From assembly GCF_014205165.1 (NCBI RefSeq), contig NZ_JACHMZ010000001.1, forward strand, positions 6,182,501 through 6,246,500: a DNA stretch of 64,000 bases, read 5' to 3'. Shown piece by piece: positions 26,984-35,366 of this stretch. The DNA comes from Micromonospora carbonacea. Lineage in GTDB: Bacteria; Actinomycetota; Actinomycetes; Mycobacteriales; Micromonosporaceae. Under the pieces are notes generated by a model, which was not told the origin of the DNA, searched no databases, and saw nothing but the letters and a program-made list of their open reading frames with translations. The position numbers were made by a program, and so were the translations under genes. Position 1 is the stretch's first letter. The number at the start of each line of letters is the position of its first letter.

Positions 26984-27814
26984 ATGCTGACAGCCGAGCA
27001 GATCGAGAGCTTCGTCGCCGACGGCTTCGTCCGGGTGCCGAACGCTTTCCCCGCCGCGCTCGCCGCCGAGTGCCGCAATCTGCTCTGGAAGCAACTCGAC
27101 GTGGATCCCGACGACAGCTCGACCTGGACCAGGGAGGTCGTCCGGCTCGGTCTGCGGGGCGACGACGCGTTCGTGCAGAGCGCCAACACCCCGGCGTTGG
27201 TCGAGGCGTACGACCAGCTCGTCGGTGCGGGCCGGTGGCGACCGCTGGACATGGTCGGGACGTTCCCGATCCGTTTCCCGGTGGACCGGGATCCGGAACA
27301 GGCCGAGGACTACGGCTGGCACATCGACGCCAGCTTCCTCAGCCCCGAGGGCGTGGCCGCCATGAGCAGCGGCCAGGACTGGGAGGGCGAGCTCCCGCTC
27401 GTGCCGCCGGACTACGACCGGATCTTCCGCAGCAACCTGGTTTCGCGTGGCCGGGCCCTGCTGGTGCTGCTCCTCTACTCCGACACCGGCGAGCGTGACG
27501 CGCCCACGCTGATCCGGGTCGGTTCGCACCTGGACGTGCCGCCCCTGCTGGCGCCCTACGGCGCCGAGGGGACCTACCTCGCCTGCCGCGACGTGGGCGC
27601 GGACCGCCCCCTCGCGATGGCCACCGGGCGGGCGGGCGACGCCTACCTCTGCCATCCGTTCCTGGTGCACACGCCGATCACCAACACCGGCACCAGCCCC
27701 CGGTTCATGGCCCAGCCCTCGCTGCAACCGACCGGCGAGTTCGACCTGGACCGCGCCGACGGGCAGTACGTCCCGGTCGAGCGGGCGATCCGGGCGGGAC
27801 TCGCCCGTGGATAG
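26984..27814 (+). CDS. Phytanoyl-CoA dioxygenase-family oxygenase (fourth copy)
   Basis: A 276-residue Fe(II)/2-oxoglutarate protein. His113 and Asp115 (YGWHIDASF) plus distal His229 (PFLVHTPITN) form the iron site, and SPRFMAQP supplies a possible arginine. It diverges more from the other three copies: the region between the ligands contains DWEGELPLVPPDYDRIFRS, absent from them. It may therefore be a sugar or aryl hydroxylase rather than a bridge-forming oxygenase (inference). Its last 8 bases overlap the O-methyltransferase gene, suggesting hydroxylation followed by methylation. Confidence 0.82.
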   Translation: MLTAEQIESFVADGFVRVPNAFPAALAAECRNLLWKQLDVDPDDSSTWTREVVRLGLRGDDAFVQSANTPALVEAYDQLVGAGRWRPLDMVGTFPIRFPVDRDPEQAEDYGWHIDASFLSPEGVAAMSSGQDWEGELPLVPPDYDRIFRSNLVSRGRALLVLLLYSDTGERDAPTLIRVGSHLDVPPLLAPYGAEGTYLACRDVGADRPLAMATGRAGDAYLCHPFLVHTPITNTGTSPRFMAQPSLQPTGEFDLDRADGQYVPVERAIRAGLARG

Positions 27815-28835
27815 CCCTGCGAGCTCCCCGTGGCCGGCAGTGCTGCGGCTGGTGTTCGGCGGGATGGCGACGCACGTGGTCGCGCTCGCGGTCCGGCTGC
27901 GGCTGCCCGACGCGATCGGCGACGAGGAACGGGACGCGGCAGGTGTCGCCGCCGAGTACGGCTTCCAGGAGGGTCCGATGCTGCGGCTGCTGCGTGCGCT
28001 CGCCGCGCTCGACCTGCTCGCCGAACCCCGCCCCGGCCGGTTCACCGTCACCCCCGTGGGCGCGCTGTTCCGCAGCGACCGGCCGGGATCGATGTACCCG
28101 CTGGCCCGGATGCTGACCGATCCGACGATGACGAGCGCCTGGCAGAACCTCGAGTTCAGCCTGCGCACCGGCGGCCCGGCCTTCGACGAGGCGTTCGGGA
28201 TCGACTTCTTCGGCTACCTGTCGTCCCATCCGGAGCTGTCCGAGCTGTACAACGCCGCGATGAGTCAGGGCACCCGGGGAGTCGCCAGGGTGCTGGCCGG
28301 CGCGTACGACTTCGGCCGTTTCCGGACGGTCGTCGATGTCGGCGGTGGCGACGGGACGTCGCTCGTCGAGATCCTGGCCGAGCACCCCCGGCTGGGCGGG
28401 GTGCTCTTCGACAGCCCGTCCGGTGTGCACGCGGCCGAGCAGACCCTGGAAGCGGCAGGTCTGACGGCCCGCTGCCGGATCGAAACGGGAGACTTCTTCT
28501 CGGAGGTGCCGCGCGATGGCGACCTGTACCTGCTCAAGAGCGTGATCCACGGCTGGGACGACGAGCATGCCGCGGTGATCCTGCGCAACTGTGCCCGCGC
28601 CGCCAGGGAACAGGGACGCATCCTGCTCGTCGACCACCTGATGCCGGACACCGTGCTGCCCGGGCAGAGCCCCACCACCTACCTCACCGACCTGGGCCTG
28701 CTCGTCAACGGTCAGGGGATGGAGCGGACGAGGGACGACTTCGCCGGCCTCTGCGCCAAGGCGGGTCTGCGGATCGCCGAGGTCGGGTCGCTGCCGTCCA
28801 CGGGCTTCCACTGGATCGAGCTCTGTCCCGATTGA
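27807..28835 (+). CDS. Aromatic O-methyltransferase (acetylserotonin/caffeate OMT family)
   Basis: A 342-residue two-domain OMT. An N-terminal winged-helix dimerisation part (about 1-110, LRLLRALAALDLLAEPRPGRFTVTP) precedes a C-terminal Rossmann domain. VVDVGGGDGTSLVEIL is SAM motif I, and LLKSVIHGWDDEHAAVILRNC contains the catalytic His of plant-type OMTs. In avilamycin a comparable enzyme (AviG4) methylates the orsellinate hydroxyl to the everninate ether, and the same is inferred here. It starts with GTG at 27807 inside the oxygenase gene. Confidence 0.85.
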   Translation: MDSPASSPWPAVLRLVFGGMATHVVALAVRLRLPDAIGDEERDAAGVAAEYGFQEGPMLRLLRALAALDLLAEPRPGRFTVTPVGALFRSDRPGSMYPLARMLTDPTMTSAWQNLEFSLRTGGPAFDEAFGIDFFGYLSSHPELSELYNAAMSQGTRGVARVLAGAYDFGRFRTVVDVGGGDGTSLVEILAEHPRLGGVLFDSPSGVHAAEQTLEAAGLTARCRIETGDFFSEVPRDGDLYLLKSVIHGWDDEHAAVILRNCARAAREQGRILLVDHLMPDTVLPGQSPTTYLTDLGLLVNGQGMERTRDDFAGLCAKAGLRIAEVGSLPSTGFHWIELCPD

Positions 28836-28875
28836 CCGTCCGCCAACCGGTCGAGTCGTCGTCCAGGAGGTACGA

Positions 28876-29820
28876 GTGAGCGACAACCGCGTCATCGTGT
28901 TCGGAGGCACCGGCTTCCTGGGGCGCCAGGTCGCGAAGAACCTCGTGGCCGCGGGGCACGACGTGCTCGTCGTGGCGAGAAACGCGCCCAGGGCCACGAC
29001 CGGGTACCGGTTCCGGGCGATCGACGTCTCGGGGGTACGGCCCGGGGAGCTGGCCGCGATGCTGGCCGCCGAGCGCCCGGCGGCGATCGTCAACGCCACG
29101 GGCGGCAAGTGGGGTCTGACCGGACGGGGCCTTGAGGCGAGTTGCGTCGGGGCGACCGAGGCCATCCTGACGGCGCTGGCGATGACCTCGTTGGTGCCAC
29201 GGTTCGTGCACCTCGGATCGGTGCTCGAGTGTGGGCTCGCCGCACCGGACGCGCCCGGGGCCGCCCAGCGGTCGTCCCGACCCGCCAGCGAGTACGACCG
29301 GTTCAAGCTCGCCGCGACCGAGGCCGTGCTGGAGGCCGCGGCGCAGGGGACCGTGGACCCGGTGGTTTTGCGCCTGGCCAACGTCACCGGCCCCGGTGTG
29401 CCGCCGGCCAGCCTGCTCGGCCTGGTGGCCGGCAGTCTGGTCGAGGCGGCACGTCGTGGCGGGCACGCGAACATCGAGCTGACCGCGCTGGACGCCCGCC
29501 GCGACTACGTGGACGTGCGCGACGTCGCCGAGGCGATCCGGGCCGCGATCCGGGTGCCCGGCACGACCGTTCCCATCGCCATCGGCCGGGGCGAGTCGGT
29601 GTCCGTGCGCACGCTGGTCGCCATGCTCGTCGACATCAGCCAGGTGCCGGCCACCGTGGTCGAACTGCCGGCGCCGGCCGCAGGCGCCGAGGACTGGACC
29701 CGGGTCGACCTGCGGCCGGCGCGTGAGCTGCTCGGCTGGACGCCGCGGCGGACGCTGTCCGAGGCGATCGGGGCGCTCTGGCGCCACGCGCTGGAAGGCG
29801 ACCCGGTGGAAAGCCGGTGA
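28876..29820 (+). CDS. NAD-dependent epimerase/ketoreductase (extended SDR)
   Basis: A 314-residue SDR from GTG 28876 with CAGGAGG upstream. RVIVFGGTGFLGRQVAKNL carries GxxGxxG, AIVNATGGKWG replaces the common AA loop, FVHLGSVLE is the catalytic serine strand and SEYDRFKLAATE the Tyr-x-x-x-Lys pair. DYVDVRDVAEAIRAAI is typical of NDP-sugar reductases/epimerases. It probably reduces a 4-keto sugar nucleotide. It is last of the rightward unit aviRb-like, oxygenase, OMT, SDR. Confidence 0.83.
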   Translation: MSDNRVIVFGGTGFLGRQVAKNLVAAGHDVLVVARNAPRATTGYRFRAIDVSGVRPGELAAMLAAERPAAIVNATGGKWGLTGRGLEASCVGATEAILTALAMTSLVPRFVHLGSVLECGLAAPDAPGAAQRSSRPASEYDRFKLAATEAVLEAAAQGTVDPVVLRLANVTGPGVPPASLLGLVAGSLVEAARRGGHANIELTALDARRDYVDVRDVAEAIRAAIRVPGTTVPIAIGRGESVSVRTLVAMLVDISQVPATVVELPAPAAGAEDWTRVDLRPARELLGWTPRRTLSEAIGALWRHALEGDPVESR

Positions 29821-29852
29821 CCTGCGCCTCCGGCCATCGTCAACGGTTCACC

Positions 29853-29868
29853 AGCGGGTCGCCCCGCT
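29853..29868. terminator. Short hairpin between convergent genes
   Basis: AGCGGG, loop TCGC, CCCGCT in the 55-base gap between the SDR and cupin stops. The stem is only 6 bp, so this is weak. Confidence 0.35.
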
Positions 29869-29875
29869 CGGGCGC

Positions 29876-30301
29876 TCAGCCGTTCGCCGCGAGGGTGTGC
29901 GGCAGCGGCTGCACCTGGACGATGGGCGGATCACACTCGTCCCACGGTCGGGTCAACATGGCCACGAAGGACAGCGACGTGATCGAGTAGACCGCGTGCA
30001 TCACTCCGGAGGGCGTGCGCGTACACGTCCCCCGGGCGACGTGGATGAACTCCTCCGGGCAGTCGGGGTCGTCCGGATCGTCCTTGGTCACCAGCACCCC
30101 CTCCCCGTCGACGAACAGCAGGTATTCCACGAAGTGCGGGTGGTAGTGCAGCCCACGGACCTTGCCGGGGTGCATGGTGATGAGGTTGAACTCCAGGATC
30201 GGCTCTGGTGGCACCCAGGTGAAGATGCCGCCCCGGCCGTCCCGGACGGTGTCCAGGTTGCAGCTCGGCTGCAGGACCTCGATCTTCACGATGAACTCCA
30301 T
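29876..30301 (-). CDS. Cupin-domain protein (RmlC/WxcM-like)
   Basis: A 141-residue single-cupin protein: RGLHYHPHFVEYLLFVDGEG gives cupin motif 1 (HxHx(4)E) and PSGVMHAVYSI motif 2 with its histidine. The N-terminal DTVRDGRGGIFTWVP is reminiscent of the sugar-nucleotide isomerase/epimerase group used in deoxysugar pathways (RmlC, FdtA, WxcM). It could therefore epimerise or isomerise a 4-keto sugar nucleotide, or be a metal cupin of another kind. It is the last gene of a leftward block with a glycosyltransferase and three methyltransferases. Confidence 0.72.
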   Translation of the reverse strand: MEFIVKIEVLQPSCNLDTVRDGRGGIFTWVPPEPILEFNLITMHPGKVRGLHYHPHFVEYLLFVDGEGVLVTKDDPDDPDCPEEFIHVARGTCTRTPSGVMHAVYSITSLSFVAMLTRPWDECDPPIVQVQPLPHTLAANG

Positions 30302-30404
30302 TCGTCAGTGGGCCCGGAGGGACATCACGGGTACTCGGTGCCGGCCGACTGGCAGGTGCGTCGCCGCCGGCTGGCGTCGTCCCACCGACTGGGAGAGCCG
30401 GATG

Positions 30405-31424
30405 TCACGTCCAGGTACGACCGGCGAGCACGTCGTGGTAGATGGCCTCGAACTCCTTGGCCACCACGACGTGGTCCCACCGCTCCAGCGCCGCCGCCCG
30501 GACCGCGTCCGGCCCGGGCAGCGCCGCCACGACGCTCCGGGCCTGTTCGACGGTGAAGTCCGCGCCCTCGGGCACGACCGTTCCGACCGCGGGCACGATC
30601 TCGGCCAGGCATCCGTTCGGCGTGCCGATGACGGGCGTCCCGCACGCCGCGGCCTCCGACACCACGGTCGATCCGGGCTCACACCACACCACGCCCCACG
30701 GCCCCATGGTGCTCTGCGACAGGACCATCATCGCGGTCGCGCGGGAGATCAGGTCGAGCCGCCGGTCGCCCCCCACCTCGCCGACAAGGTCGACGCTGTC
30801 CCCGAAGTCGCGCAGGATCCGGGCCAGGTAGTCCTCTTCCCAGGACGGGCCCGCCACGACGAGGCGACGCCCGGCGGCGCTGGCGAAGGCGGCCGCCTCG
30901 TAGGTGCCCTTCCATTCCGAGATCCGACCGAGGTAGAGCAGGTAGTCGTCCTTGTCGGCCCGGAACGGGTAGCGCGCCTGGTTCACCGAGATGCGGACCA
31001 CCGGCGCGACGTCGTTCTCCGCCTGGGCCCGTTGGGCATACGAGGCGTACACACAGTTGCGCGGATACTTCGGCTTGCCGGTCAGGTGGTGGGTGGACAG
31101 GTACGCCATGCCCCGGGGAAGCCGGTCGGGATCGATCTGCCCGCAGGAGAAGTCGTGGACGACGTCGATCGTGGCCGCCTCAGGGCCGTTCAGCCAGGCG
31201 TGCATGTCCTCGATCTCGCCCGCGTCCACCACGGTGACCGCCGGTGCGACCGGCGTCGTGCCCGGCGCGCCGAGCAGGAACACCTCGTGGCCGAGTTCGA
31301 GCAGGCCGTCCATGTGGTTCGCCACGATCCAGTGGATGCCGGCATAGCCCTGCGGCGGGACCGTGATCCAGTGGCTCGGATCCGTCGGCACCCGCAGTGC
31401 CATCGTCACCAACACGACACGCAT
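30405..31424 (-). CDS. Family 4 glycosyltransferase
   Basis: A 339-residue GT-B retaining enzyme. MRVVLVTMALRVP opens the first Rossmann domain. DYLLYLGRISEWKGTYEA is the typical interdomain donor-domain start. EPGSTVVSEAAACGTPVIGTPNG is the EX7E-like donor motif of GT4. It is unusual among the antibiotic GT1 enzymes of the cluster and would suit transfer from a nucleotide-activated hexose such as GDP-mannose (inference from the gmd-like gene). It starts 6 bases after the TylE-like gene ends. Confidence 0.85.
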   Translation of the reverse strand: MRVVLVTMALRVPTDPSHWITVPPQGYAGIHWIVANHMDGLLELGHEVFLLGAPGTTPVAPAVTVVDAGEIEDMHAWLNGPEAATIDVVHDFSCGQIDPDRLPRGMAYLSTHHLTGKPKYPRNCVYASYAQRAQAENDVAPVVRISVNQARYPFRADKDDYLLYLGRISEWKGTYEAAAFASAAGRRLVVAGPSWEEDYLARILRDFGDSVDLVGEVGGDRRLDLISRATAMMVLSQSTMGPWGVVWCEPGSTVVSEAAACGTPVIGTPNGCLAEIVPAVGTVVPEGADFTVEQARSVVAALPGPDAVRAAALERWDHVVVAKEFEAIYHDVLAGRTWT

Positions 31425-31430
31425 GAGTCC

Positions 31431-32615
31431 TCACTCCCCCGCTGACCGCTGCGGTTTCGGCAGATCGCGCATCGGGTCGTTCCGCGGCCGCCACGTGGCG
31501 TTGGCCTGTTCGGTGTTACGGCCCTTCTCGACGAACGCGAGATTGTGGTAGAGATGCAGCCCCGTCACGGTCAGGTCCGGGTACGTCGGCTGGTACGGAC
31601 CGTCGTGGAGGCGATCGCGGTGGTGCAGACCGTCGACGAGTGTCTTGAGGAAGCCGACCGACGTGGCGGGGTCGGACAGGTCGGTGCCGTTTCCACCCCA
31701 CTCCGGCCAGTACGAGGTGTGCAGGTCCTCGATCACGTACACGCCGCCGGGGCGCACGTGGGGGAAGAGCGCCTGGAACGCGGTGATGACGTGGCTGCTG
31801 ACGTGGCTGCCGTCGTCGATCACGATGTCGAAGGGGCCGTGCCGCCGCGCGAGGTCGGCGAGCATCGCCGGGTCGGCCTGGTCACCACGGAGCGTGGTGA
31901 GCCGTGGCTCGTCCAGCAGCGACTTGTCGTACACGTCGAGCCCGTACACGCTGCCGCGGTGGAAGTAGTGCTTCCACATGCGCAACGAGGCCCCGCCGGC
32001 GTCCGGCTCGTGGTAGCCGCCGATGCCGATCTCCAGCAGGTTCAGCCGGTGGTCCCGGAACCCGCCGAGGTGCCGCTCGTAGTGGGAGGTGTACCAGTGC
32101 CCGCCCCACTTGTCCGAGCCGAACCGCAGCGCCAGCGCGGCCAGGTCGCCACGGTACGGCTCGCACGCGCGGAGAGCCTGGTAGGCCGCGCGGGTCGCCT
32201 CTTCCCGCCGTACCAGCCACGGGTCGTCGGGCTTGTACTCCACCGGGCCGGGCTCGTCCTTCATCACCACGTCCCGGCCGGTACCGGTCCACGGGCCGGC
32301 CGGCCCGAACACGTCCCGCACCAGCGCCGCCAGGTCGTACCGGACTCGCACCCACGGGTCGTCGGTCCGGCCCGGCCGCGCCTGGCCCCCGTCCGGACCG
32401 GCCGCCAGGAGGTAGGAGATCTGTCGCGCGTCAGCGACGTCCACGTCGATCTGTACGGTCAGCGGCGTCGCCGGGCCCGGGTAGAGGACGGTCCGGCCCG
32501 CCACCTCCGCCATGGCCACGGCCACCACTGCTTCCGGATCCTCGGCCGCGAGGTGCACGCCCGGGTCGGGAGCGTCCGCCGCGGCGAGCAGCCGCTGGAC
32601 GAGCGAGCCGGTCAC
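31431..32615 (-). CDS. Sugar O-methyltransferase (TylE/MycE type)
   Basis: A 394-residue protein from GTG 32615, the same length class as TylE (demethylmacrocin O-methyltransferase) and MycE. The signature FGSDKWGGHWYTSHYERHL lies just before SAM motif I NLLEIGIGGY. DIVIDDGSHVSSHVI supplies the metal-binding and catalytic Asp/His, and YVIEDLHTSYWPEWGG follows. These enzymes methylate 2''- or 2'''-hydroxyls of 6-deoxysugars, often on the finished glycoside. It overlaps the C-methyltransferase gene by 4 bases (GTGA). Confidence 0.88.
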   Translation of the reverse strand: MTGSLVQRLLAAADAPDPGVHLAAEDPEAVVAVAMAEVAGRTVLYPGPATPLTVQIDVDVADARQISYLLAAGPDGGQARPGRTDDPWVRVRYDLAALVRDVFGPAGPWTGTGRDVVMKDEPGPVEYKPDDPWLVRREEATRAAYQALRACEPYRGDLAALALRFGSDKWGGHWYTSHYERHLGGFRDHRLNLLEIGIGGYHEPDAGGASLRMWKHYFHRGSVYGLDVYDKSLLDEPRLTTLRGDQADPAMLADLARRHGPFDIVIDDGSHVSSHVITAFQALFPHVRPGGVYVIEDLHTSYWPEWGGNGTDLSDPATSVGFLKTLVDGLHHRDRLHDGPYQPTYPDLTVTGLHLYHNLAFVEKGRNTEQANATWRPRNDPMRDLPKPQRSAGE

Positions 32616-33901
32616 GACCCCACCCGCGAGTCGGTCCGCGACGCCTGCACGACCCGCAGGCTGGGCAGCGGGAAGATCAGCTTGGTTCCGGCCGCCACCG
32701 TGGCCGCCTCGCGCGCCACGATCTCGTCGTGGAAGTGCCACGGCAGCACCAGGTAGTGGTCCGGGCGGCGGGCCCGCGAGTCGGCCTCGCTGATGATCTC
32801 GATGTCCGTACCGAGGGTCCGCGCGCCGACCTTGTCCGGGTTGCGCTCGGCGGCGTACGGGATCAGCGTGCGGTCGATCCCGCAGTACTGCAGGAGGGTG
32901 TTGCCCTTGGTGGAGGCGCCGTAGACGTGCACGGTGCTTCCGCTGTCGCGCAGACCATGCAGCATCTTGACGAGTTCGTCGCGGTGCGCCCGCACGTTGT
33001 CGGCGAACCGCTCGTACGGCTCGCTCTGGTCCAGTCCCAGCTCGCGCTCCTGCGCGGCGAGTTCCGCCACCGACCCGTCGGCGTGGTCGGCGCCCTCGGT
33101 GGCCCGGGTGACGACGCAGCAGATCGAGCCGCCGTTCATCCCGTTGACGCTTGCCCGCCTGATCTCGAGCCCGGCCTGACGCAGGATGAAGGTCAGGGTG
33201 GAGAGCGAGTAGTACGACAGGTGTTCGTGGCAGATGCTGTCGTACCCGGTGGTCGCCAGCATCTCGCGCAGGTAGGCGACCTCGACCACCCAGACGCCAC
33301 CGGGAGCGAGCATCCGCTCCACCGCGCGGGCGAACGCCACCGGGTCCTCGACGTCGTAGAACATCGCGATCGACGTGACGACGTCGAACGTCCCGGCGTG
33401 CTCGTCCAGCGCCGGGCTGGGGAAGAAGTCCCGGACCAGGGTGATGCCCTCGGGCGCGTCGTCGGTCGCGTTCGACGGGTCGATCCCCCACAGTTCGGCC
33501 CCGCGCAGGTTCTGCAGCAGGGTGCCGTCGTTGCAACCGATGTCCAGGGCCCGCCGGAGCGGCCGGCCGAGTGCCGCCACCCCGGATTCGGCGATCTCCC
33601 TGAGGTGCGTCCGCATGGTGTCGTTGATGCGCGAGCGGTACCAGTAGGTGTCGTACAGCAGACCGGGGGGCAGGGTGTGCCGCAGCTGCACGAGGCCGCA
33701 GTCGCCGACGCAGCGGGTGAGTTCGAGCGGGAACTTGACCGCCGGCGGCTCGGGTGTCCCGGGCTTGACGAAGGACCCCTGCAGATACTGGTCGCCGAGG
33801 TCGAGGATCGTACGGAGCGTGCCGCCGCAGACCCGGCAGTCCGTCCGCGCGTTCACCTGTCGTACCACGCTCTCGTCATACGCTGATGCGGTCCGACTCA
33901 C
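32612..33901 (-). CDS. NDP-hexose C-methyltransferase (TylC3 type)
   Basis: A 429-residue C-methyltransferase with three parts. An N-terminal zinc-binding domain has CRVCGG and a later C..C pair (TRCVGDCGL). A SAM domain has RALDIGCNDGTLLQNL and catalytic-loop ICHEHLSYYS. A C-terminal domain with VHVYGASTKGNTLLQ completes the fold. TylC3-like enzymes add a methyl at C-3 of 4-keto-2,6-dideoxyhexoses. In orthosomycins such tertiary methyl groups occur on ring D, and evernitrose also has one. It overlaps both neighbours by GTGA, so the three methyltransferases are translated together. Confidence 0.92.
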   Translation of the reverse strand: MSRTASAYDESVVRQVNARTDCRVCGGTLRTILDLGDQYLQGSFVKPGTPEPPAVKFPLELTRCVGDCGLVQLRHTLPPGLLYDTYWYRSRINDTMRTHLREIAESGVAALGRPLRRALDIGCNDGTLLQNLRGAELWGIDPSNATDDAPEGITLVRDFFPSPALDEHAGTFDVVTSIAMFYDVEDPVAFARAVERMLAPGGVWVVEVAYLREMLATTGYDSICHEHLSYYSLSTLTFILRQAGLEIRRASVNGMNGGSICCVVTRATEGADHADGSVAELAAQERELGLDQSEPYERFADNVRAHRDELVKMLHGLRDSGSTVHVYGASTKGNTLLQYCGIDRTLIPYAAERNPDKVGARTLGTDIEIISEADSRARRPDHYLVLPWHFHDEIVAREAATVAAGTKLIFPLPSLRVVQASRTDSRVGS

Positions 33902-34722
33902 GTAGCGGTCTCCTTCGTGTGGGGTTTCCGGGCGACGAGCAGAAGGTCCAGATAGAACGGCGCGTCCGGGCCCTCGCGTCTCCCGAGATCGCCGAATGCG
34001 CGATCCAGATACGTGTCCAGGGAGCTGGGTAGCAGGTGGTCCACCAACCACAGGGAGCGCAGCACCAACCCGACCGGGCCGATCGCGGGCCAGCCGTTCT
34101 CGCGTCCGTACCAGCGCAGCAGGAGCAGCAGTCCTCGCGGCCCGCAGGTCAGCTTCAGCACCCGGTCGACGGCGAACCCGGCCAGTTCGGCCTGCCGGGC
34201 CAGGCCGTCCGCCGTCCACCGCCAGAGGTCCTGACCGCCGTGCTCCTCCCACACGCCGTGGGTGGACAGCACCAGCCGGCCCCCGGGCCGCAACAGCCGC
34301 AGCGCCTCACGCAGGTAGGCGTCCGCGTCGGTCACGTGCTCGAGGACCTGGGTGGACAGCACGCCGTCGAACGTCGCGTCGGGTGCCGGACAGCGTCCGT
34401 CGTGGTCGAGCGCGTAGTCGGCCGGGTAGGACTCGCCGCCGGGAATGTCGGCCGTCTTCAGATCGGCCGCGGTGAACAGGTTCCGGTACGGCGACGTGCC
34501 CGCGCCGTAGTCGAGCCAGTTGCCGGAAGCGTCGCCCAGCACCTCGGCGAGCGCGTCGCGCAGATCGATGAAGTGCGCGTAGGCCCAGTCGCCCCGGCGC
34601 GGATCCGTCCGTTCGCGGAAACGTTCGGCCATCACCTCGTCGAGGGTCGGCTCGGCCTGCTGCTTCGAGACGGCCCCGAGCACGGCGTTCACCCCCGGGA
34701 GCCGGCCCAGCAAGCCGATCAC
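33898..34722 (-). CDS. SAM-dependent methyltransferase (Methyltransf_11 type)
   Basis: A 274-residue methyltransferase starting at GTG 34722 (AGGAG 8 bases upstream). NWLDYGAGTSPYRNLF is SAM motif I and FDGVLSTQVLEHVTDADAYLREALRLLRPGGRLVLSTHG covers motifs IV-VI. An aromatic/leucine-rich C-terminal half may sit against a lipid or aglycone (inference). The target is probably an oligosaccharide hydroxyl. First gene of the leftward five-gene block. The frame is open about 370 bases further upstream, but that part lacks family similarity. Confidence 0.8.
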   Translation of the reverse strand: MIGLLGRLPGVNAVLGAVSKQQAEPTLDEVMAERFRERTDPRRGDWAYAHFIDLRDALAEVLGDASGNWLDYGAGTSPYRNLFTAADLKTADIPGGESYPADYALDHDGRCPAPDATFDGVLSTQVLEHVTDADAYLREALRLLRPGGRLVLSTHGVWEEHGGQDLWRWTADGLARQAELAGFAVDRVLKLTCGPRGLLLLLRWYGRENGWPAIGPVGLVLRSLWLVDHLLPSSLDTYLDRAFGDLGRREGPDAPFYLDLLLVARKPHTKETAT

Positions 34723-35366
34723 CGCCGGGGCTCCTGCCCACGGTGGACCGGCGGTGTCCGGTCGGACCGGGGACGCGCAGCGCTCGGGGTGAGCGGGACC
34801 GGCGTCACGCCAGCGGCGTCGCGCCGAGGGGCGATCGGGCTGCACTCGACCCGCTCGGCCGGGTGCCGTACCACCATGGTCATGGGCTGAGCCTGCCCCT
34901 TCGGGTTGCGGCGAAATCGCGGACTTCCGCGCTGTCAGCGTCGGCAGGTTCGCCTTTCGGCCGAGAATGTCAAGCCTCGCCACGTCCGCGGCGCACGACC
35001 TGACCCCGGGCCCGCCGAAGGCGCGGACATTGACCTTGGGCTCGCCTGATCCGACCCTATCGAGCCGTGCCTGACAACTGACTAGGGTTTCCCCCACAAC
35101 CGCGGATCCGCCAGGACAGGGGCCGAGGATCGCGGGTGCCGGCGCCGCCGGCAGAGCGCGAAGAGTGGGAAACTGACTAGAATTCGACGAACCCGGTTCG
35201 ACTTCCCGCTGACGGTTCGATCAGCGGGATGTTTCGTGCCAGACTCACCCCGCCGCCTCGAAAGGCCGCCATGGCAGGTGGGCCGCGTGCATCGACCGCG
35301 TGCGGTGCGCCTTTCCAGATCCGGCACGCGTCCCCTGCCCCGTCACATTGACTAAGGTGCCCAGCC
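34723..35366. other. Long divergent promoter region
   Basis: 644 bases with no supported gene. TGACTA-type -10 boxes occur three times on the plus strand: TGACTAGGGT (35079-35088), TGACTAGAAT (35174-35183) and TGACTAAGGT (35349-35358). The first two are preceded by AAC. The last is the immediate promoter of the multicopper oxidase gene. Confidence 0.5.
35349..35358 (+). promoter_or_regulatory. Extended -10 of a probable leaderless promoter
   Basis: TGACTAAGGT ends 8 bases before the ATG at 35367. The expected transcription start coincides with the start codon, and no Shine-Dalgarno sequence is visible between. Confidence 0.5.
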
